From SLFH01 sp050486265 (GTDB lineage Bacteria > Planctomycetota > Phycisphaerae > Phycisphaerales > UBA1924), in contig JBJHCY010000002.1 in the NCBI GenBank assembly GCA_050486265.1, positions 124,001 to 188,000 on the forward strand: a DNA stretch of 64,000 bases, written 5' to 3'. The translations under genes were made by a program, and so were the position numbers. Within the stretch, counting starts at the first letter, position 1. Every line of letters starts with the position of its first letter. The notes below the pieces were generated by a model that was not told the DNA's origin, searched no databases, and saw only the letters and a list, made by a program, of their open reading frames with translations. Positions 59,684 through 64,000 of this stretch are shown here, piece after piece.

Positions 59684-61420
59684 GTGACGCAGGTTCCCCC
59701 CAGTGAATTGAAGGGTCGCAAGCTCGGTCGCGTGCTGACCAAGATGGGCAAGGTGACACGCGAGCAGGTGCACGAGGCCCTTGAGGTGCAGAAGACCCGA
59801 AAGAAGCAGATCGGGCAGATCCTCGTCGAGCTGGGGTATTGCTCCCAAGAGGATGTGACCGCGGCCTTGGCGGGCCAGGCGGGGATGGAGTTCCTCGACC
59901 TGAGCGGCGCGGACCTGTCGGCGGAGGTGGTCGACGCGATCCCCGCCGAGAGCGCCCAGGCCTATCAGGTCGTGCCGATCGAGTACGACGCCAAGAGCCG
60001 GAAACTGAAGGTGGCGTTGAAGAACGCGGACAATTTCCGGGCGGTGGACGACCTGCGGCTGCTGATGGGGTTCGAGGTCGAGGCGGTGGTCAGCAAGGCT
60101 GAGGCGATCGACGCCCTGATCGAGAAGCACTACTCCAAGTCCTCGTCGGTGGTGGACCTCGTCAGCGACATCGCCAAGGACGAGAAGTTCAAGTCGATGG
60201 TGGGCAGGAGCGCCGATTCGATCGACCTGGACGCTGTCATGGAGGCCGCCGAGGACAATCAGGTCATCAAGCTCCTGAACATGGTGCTCCTGCAGGCGAT
60301 CAAGGACAAGGCCTCTGACATCCACTTCGAGCCGTTCGAAGAAGAGTTCAAGATGCGGTATCGCATCGACGGGATTCTGTACGAGATGGTGCCCCCGCCC
60401 AAGGCGTTGGGCGCCGCGATCATCAGCCGCATCAAGGTCATGTCGAATCTGGACATCGCCGAGCGGCGTCTGCCTCAGGACGGGCGTATCGAGCTGGCGG
60501 TGGGGGGGCGTCCGGTCGACCTCCGTGTGGCGGTCTTGCCGACGATTTTCGGCGAGTCGTGCGTGATGCGTGTGCTGGACCGCTCGAATGTCGAGCTGGA
60601 CCTGGACCGGATCGGCTTCCGCGACGACGAGTTGGAGACCTTCCGGGGTCTGATCAAGAAGCCCAACGGCATCGTGGTCGTGACGGGGCCGACGGGCTCG
60701 GGCAAGACGACGACGCTCTACGCGGCGCTCGCTGAATTGAACCGGATCGAGACGAAGATCCTGACGGCCGAGGACCCTGTCGAGTACGACATCGACGGGC
60801 TGTGCCAGTGCCAGGTCAACGAGGATGTGGGGCTGACATTCGCCCGCTGCCTGCGGAGCTTCCTTCGTCAGGACCCGGACATCATCCTGGTCGGCGAGAT
60901 CCGCGACCTCGAGACGGCGCAGATCGCGGTGCAGGCGTCGCTGACGGGCCACCTGGTGCTCAGCACGCTGCACACCAACGACGCGCCGAGCTCGATCATC
61001 CGCCTGGTGGACCTCGGGATGGAGCCGTTCCTTCTGACGGCGACGATCGAGGGCGTGGTCGCCCAGCGCCTGGTGCGCAAGGTCGACCAGAACCACAGGG
61101 AGGAGTACGAGCCGACCGACGAGGAGTTGATGGAGCTGCAGGTCACGCGTGAGGAGATGCGGGGGCGGAAGTTTTTCCGCGGCCTGCCCCACGAGTCGAA
61201 CCACAACTCGGGGTACAAGGGGCGCATGGCGATCTTCGAGTTGATGCAGATGGACGACGAGATGCGGGAGATGGTGATGAAGGAAGCGAGCACCGCGGCG
61301 TTGCGCGAGCATGCGCGTCGTCGCGGGATGCGGACGCTCCGCGAGTCGGGCATCATGGCGCTCTACGAGGGTCTGACCTCGGTCGACGAGGTGGTGCGCG
61401 AGACGATTCTGGACGAGTAG
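59684..61420 (+). CDS. GspE/PilB-type secretion or pilus assembly ATPase, copy 2
   Basis: 578 residues, starting at GTG 59684. Same layout as the gene at 56634: N-terminal domain LGRVLTKMGKVTREQVHEAL, Walker A GPTGSGKTTTLYAAL, Asp box ILTAEDPVEYDIDG, Walker B-like ILVGEIRDLETAQIA and His box LVLSTLHTND. Here too the zinc-finger region has no cysteine pair; it is replaced by charged sequence (QNHREEYEPTDEELMELQVT). The PilC/GspF gene follows, which suggests that this copy may drive assembly in the same system. Confidence 0.93.
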   Translation: MTQVPPSELKGRKLGRVLTKMGKVTREQVHEALEVQKTRKKQIGQILVELGYCSQEDVTAALAGQAGMEFLDLSGADLSAEVVDAIPAESAQAYQVVPIEYDAKSRKLKVALKNADNFRAVDDLRLLMGFEVEAVVSKAEAIDALIEKHYSKSSSVVDLVSDIAKDEKFKSMVGRSADSIDLDAVMEAAEDNQVIKLLNMVLLQAIKDKASDIHFEPFEEEFKMRYRIDGILYEMVPPPKALGAAIISRIKVMSNLDIAERRLPQDGRIELAVGGRPVDLRVAVLPTIFGESCVMRVLDRSNVELDLDRIGFRDDELETFRGLIKKPNGIVVVTGPTGSGKTTTLYAALAELNRIETKILTAEDPVEYDIDGLCQCQVNEDVGLTFARCLRSFLRQDPDIILVGEIRDLETAQIAVQASLTGHLVLSTLHTNDAPSSIIRLVDLGMEPFLLTATIEGVVAQRLVRKVDQNHREEYEPTDEELMELQVTREEMRGRKFFRGLPHESNHNSGYKGRMAIFELMQMDDEMREMVMKEASTAALREHARRRGMRTLRESGIMALYEGLTSVDEVVRETILDE

Positions 61421-61537
61421 GGGTGCGAGCGGGGACGGTCGAGGGGCGGGAGGGGCGGCCCACGGCGGGCCGCGGGATAGACCACGGATGACAACCCGCG
61501 TCCGAGCGGGCCGGGCGGGCAAACGAGGAACGCAGGC

Positions 61538-62833
61538 ATGGCGACATTCACATACGAAGCGATGGACGCGACCGGGAAGAACCGCAAGGGCTCGATCGAA
61601 GCGACGGACCCGAACGAGGCGGTCGCACGGATCCGGGCCCAGGGCCTGTACCCGACGGAGGTCCGCCAGCAGAAGGTCAAGAAGCAGGCCGAGGCCCAGA
61701 AGGGCGTGCCCGGCGCCGGCGCGTCGAGCGCGAAGAAGAAGGGCGGGGGGCTCTCGATCGGGCGGGTCAAGCCCAAGCAGCTGACGATGTTCACCCGCCA
61801 GCTCTCGACCCTGCAGGACGCGGGTCTGCCGCTGCTCCGCTCGCTGCAGATCCTCGAGGACCAGGCCAAGCCCGGCCCGCTGAAGACCTGCCTGATCAAT
61901 GTGTGCGAGGAGGTCTCGGGCGGTTCGAGCTTGTCTGAAGCGATGAGCAAGAACCCCAAAGCGTTCAACAAGCTCTATGTGAAGATGGTCAACGCGGGCG
62001 AGATCGGCGGCGTGCTGGATGTCATCCTTCAGCGGCTCGCCGAGTTCATGGAGAAGGCCGAGAAGCTGAAGCGACAGATCAAGGGCGCGATGGTCTACCC
62101 CATCGCGGTGATCTCGGTGGCGATCCTGATCCTGACGGGCATCATGATCTTCATCATCCCGAGGTTCGAGGAGATCTTCACGGACTTCGGCGTGGCGTTG
62201 CCGGCGCTGACGGTCTGGCTGATCGAGACCAGCCGCTGGGTGGCGGGGACGAACCCGGGCCAGCAGATTCCCGGCGCGGTGTTCATCCTGCTGGGCATCC
62301 CGTTCGCGTTCGTGTTCTGGAAGCTGATCCGGGCGGCCGGGCCGGGCAAGGCTGCGACGGACTGGATGATCCTCAAGCTCCCGATCTTCGGCAACCTGGT
62401 CAAGAAGACGGTCACGGCGAGGTTCAGCCGGACGCTGGGCACGCTGATCGCGGCGGGCGTGCCCATTCTCGAAGCGGTGACGATCACGAAAGAGACCTGC
62501 GGGAACTATGTGTTCGAGAAGGCGCTGGGCAAGGTGCACGACTCGATCCAGGAAGGCGAGTCGTTCGCCGAGCCGCTGCGTGAGAGCAAGGTCTGCGACG
62601 CGATCGTGGTGAACATGGTCGATGTGGGCGAGGAGACCGGTGAGCTCGATGTGATGCTCATGAAGATCGCCGACAACTACGACGAAGAGGTCGATGTCGC
62701 GGTCGCCGGTCTGGTGTCGCTGCTCGAGCCTCTGATGGTGGTGGTGCTGGGCGGCATGGTCGGCACGATCGTCGTGGCGATGTTCCTGCCGCTGGTGGAG
62801 ATGATCAACTCGCTGCAGGGCGGGGCGGTCTGA
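61538..62833 (+). CDS. Type II secretion/type IV pilus inner-membrane platform protein (GspF/PilC)
   Basis: 431 residues. Two T2SSF domains, starting MATFTYEAMDATGKNRKG and LTMFTRQLSTLQDAGLPLLR, with characteristic ends NAGEIGGVLDVILQRLAEFM and VDVGEETGELDVMLMKIADN. Three membrane segments: AVISVAILILTGIMIFIIPR, PGAVFILLGIPFAFVFW and PLMVVVLGGMVGTIVVAMFL. It interacts with the ATPases and the prepilins. The start at ATG 61538 is 117 bases after the ATPase stop. Confidence 0.95.
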   Translation: MATFTYEAMDATGKNRKGSIEATDPNEAVARIRAQGLYPTEVRQQKVKKQAEAQKGVPGAGASSAKKKGGGLSIGRVKPKQLTMFTRQLSTLQDAGLPLLRSLQILEDQAKPGPLKTCLINVCEEVSGGSSLSEAMSKNPKAFNKLYVKMVNAGEIGGVLDVILQRLAEFMEKAEKLKRQIKGAMVYPIAVISVAILILTGIMIFIIPRFEEIFTDFGVALPALTVWLIETSRWVAGTNPGQQIPGAVFILLGIPFAFVFWKLIRAAGPGKAATDWMILKLPIFGNLVKKTVTARFSRTLGTLIAAGVPILEAVTITKETCGNYVFEKALGKVHDSIQEGESFAEPLRESKVCDAIVVNMVDVGEETGELDVMLMKIADNYDEEVDVAVAGLVSLLEPLMVVVLGGMVGTIVVAMFLPLVEMINSLQGGAV

Positions 62834-62855
62834 GGCCCGACAAGGGAGGGCTGCC

Positions 62856-63890
62856 ATGGCCAAGGCGAACTTAGACATTCTGCGGCGATGGGCCGGCCGA
62901 CCCGGCTTCACCCTGATCGAGCTGCTGGTGACGATCGTCGTCGTCGGTGTGCTGGCCTCGATCTTGGTGGTGGGGATCGCCGGCGCGCTCCGTGTGGCGC
63001 GGACCGCTGCCGATACCGCGACGGCCAACTCGATGCGCGTGGGGGCGACGCAGTTCGCCAACGAGTTCGGCTTCCTGCCTCCCCTGGTGATCGACGGGCG
63101 GCCCTTGGCGCCGGCGAACGAGGGGCCGATTGTCACGGTCGGCGACCGGAACCGCATCGCGGTGCGAGAGGATTCCGGTCAGTTCCGCTTCGCGGGGCGC
63201 ACCGCCCCGGGCGAGGCTTGGCACAGCAACACGATCAGTGTCGGGGCGGGCGTGAGCGACAAGCGGTACAGCAAGGTCTCGCTGGCTTACTACCTCGGCG
63301 GCGCCGCCGACATGGACGACGGCGAGGGCGACCCGATCGACGGGGTGCGCGGGCCGGCGATGCGTGCGCCGCGTGCCGACGGCGGGTTCGACGCGAGGGG
63401 GCGCGAGTACCAGGCGTTCTTTACCCCGCGGAGCGGAGCGCTGCAACGCGGATACATCGACGAGCTCGAGTTCGGCGAGCACGCGGCCGGCTCGCCCACG
63501 GGCGACCCCGACGAGGATGTGATCGCGATCGTCGACTCCAACGGCCGGGCGTGGCGGTTCTACCGCTGGCGCAACTTCTCGAATATTGGTCCCGAGGACC
63601 GTCGGGCGGATTTCACCAATGTGCCGCTGGTGCTGCGGAACCCGAGGACATGGGACGACAACGGCCGGACTTCGTGGCCCGCCGACGACCGCGAGTCGCG
63701 GCGTGAGGCGGAGCTCGCGGAATTGATGGGTTCGAGCTGGGCGATCGTTGGGGCTGGGCGTGACGGCCTGTTCGGCACCGAGAACATGAGCGACCTGCGC
63801 CGGCTGACCAACGCACCCTCGACCGTCTCCGACGCGGAGGTCCGCGAGCGGGTCTGGCGAGACAACATTGTGATCCTGGGGGGCCGATGA
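62856..63890 (+). CDS. Pseudopilin/prepilin (GspG-like) with N-terminal methylation motif
   Basis: 344 residues. The motif RPGFTLIELLVTIVVVGVLA has the standard cleavage site before Phe and Glu at +5, after a 17-residue leader. The rest is a long beta-rich body (much longer than GspG, about 145) with acidic loops (DMDDGEGDPIDGVRG) and GSSWAIVGAGRDGLFGTENM, a segment seen in pseudopilin C-termini. It is 22 bases behind GspF and overlaps the next prepilin start by four bases (ATGA). Confidence 0.88.
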   Translation: MAKANLDILRRWAGRPGFTLIELLVTIVVVGVLASILVVGIAGALRVARTAADTATANSMRVGATQFANEFGFLPPLVIDGRPLAPANEGPIVTVGDRNRIAVREDSGQFRFAGRTAPGEAWHSNTISVGAGVSDKRYSKVSLAYYLGGAADMDDGEGDPIDGVRGPAMRAPRADGGFDARGREYQAFFTPRSGALQRGYIDELEFGEHAAGSPTGDPDEDVIAIVDSNGRAWRFYRWRNFSNIGPEDRRADFTNVPLVLRNPRTWDDNGRTSWPADDRESRREAELAELMGSSWAIVGAGRDGLFGTENMSDLRRLTNAPSTVSDAEVRERVWRDNIVILGGR

Positions 63891-64000
63891 TGCGCAGCAC
63901 GAGCGTCTATCACACCTCCGGCGCACGCCCGGGGTACACGCTGATCGAGATCCTCGGGGTCGTGGTGATCCTGATCCTCTTGGCGGCCTTCGCTGTCCCG
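63887..64000 (+). CDS. Prepilin/pseudopilin, cut by the right window edge
   Basis: The first 38 codons only. The start at ATG 63887 (ATG 63890 is next to it) overlaps the previous stop (ATGA). MMRSTSVYHTSGARPG is the leader and YTLIEILGVVVILILLAAFA the methylation motif plus membrane helix, with the Glu at +5. It would be a second pseudopilin of the same operon. Confidence 0.85.
   Translation, partial: MMRSTSVYHTSGARPGYTLIEILGVVVILILLAAFAVP

Noticed and set aside
59546..63157. A 1203-codon minus-strand open frame
   Set aside because: It spans the second GspE and GspF genes in antisense; composition is His/Arg/Asp/Leu-biased without motifs, typical of GC-rich shadow frames.
1..64000. CRISPR arrays, rRNA genes, prophage or complete insertion sequences
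   Set aside because: No regularly spaced repeats, no rRNA-like segments, no phage structural genes and no intact transposase were seen on reading both strands.

Overview
The window is GC-rich bacterial chromosome, and everything in it points to a planctomycete, most likely of the class Phycisphaerae. The evidence is several PEP-CTERM-like proteins ending in a hydrophobic helix plus RRRRA or RRR, a secreted protein ending in two dockerin loops and a terminal Gly-Cys, prepilins of the planctomycete large-prepilin type, an ECF sigma factor directly followed by a Ser/Thr kinase with a C-terminal transmembrane segment, CsrA, and a bacterial topoisomerase VI. This assignment is inferred from gene content; no 16S rRNA gene is present. 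About 60 genes are dense and mostly housekeeping, and the left-most and right-most genes are cut by the window edges.

Layout. 1-6.8 kb: Trk/Ktr potassium channel subunit (minus strand, cut), WYL regulator, site-2-type protease with CBS domains, gamma-glutamyltransferase lipoprotein, GNAT acetyltransferase. 6.9-10.7 kb: purD, ECF sigma factor and Ser/Thr kinase in one overlapping run. 11-15 kb: secretin and TPR lipoprotein. 15-19 kb: recJ divergent from a PduO-type cobalamin adenosyltransferase, a MazG-like protein, rpsL-rpsG. 19.4-23.2 kb (minus): an operon of topoisomerase VI B, an HhH-glycosylase-like protein and topoisomerase VI A. 23.7-30.8 kb: two tandem PEP-CTERM paralogues, ndk, csrA, a NifU-like protein, a lipoprotein, an M48 protease and a DUF4397 PEP-CTERM protein. 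30.9-36.4 kb: M20 hydrolase, then astC-, astA- and astD-like genes (succinyl-arginine/ornithine catabolism). 36.4-40.1 kb: alcohol dehydrogenase, small acidic protein, membrane alpha/beta-hydrolase.

40.1-52.9 kb is the most distinctive accessory region. A long minus-strand run holds a HAD phosphatase, two paralogous secreted metallophosphoesterases, phnD-phnC-phnE, phnM and a small ORF. A divergent PhnF-like GntR regulator follows, then a secreted dockerin protein and a prepilin-like protein. Two near-identical TGGTATATAGA operators, one in the HAD/GntR divergent gap and one before the dockerin gene, suggest that one regulator controls both arms. No phnG-L C-P lyase core genes are present in the window, so PhnM appears as an orphan. 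The inferred role is scavenging of an organophosphorus compound: surface hydrolysis, ABC uptake, cytoplasmic dephosphorylation.

53-64 kb: a decayed IS5-type transposase fragment, tRNA-Gly(TCC), a fusion of a degenerate RluA-type pseudouridine synthase with a methyltransferase, a CoaB-only gene, and a pilus/type II secretion operon (GspE/PilB, PilT, a second GspE/PilB, GspF/PilC, two prepilins) that runs off the right edge.
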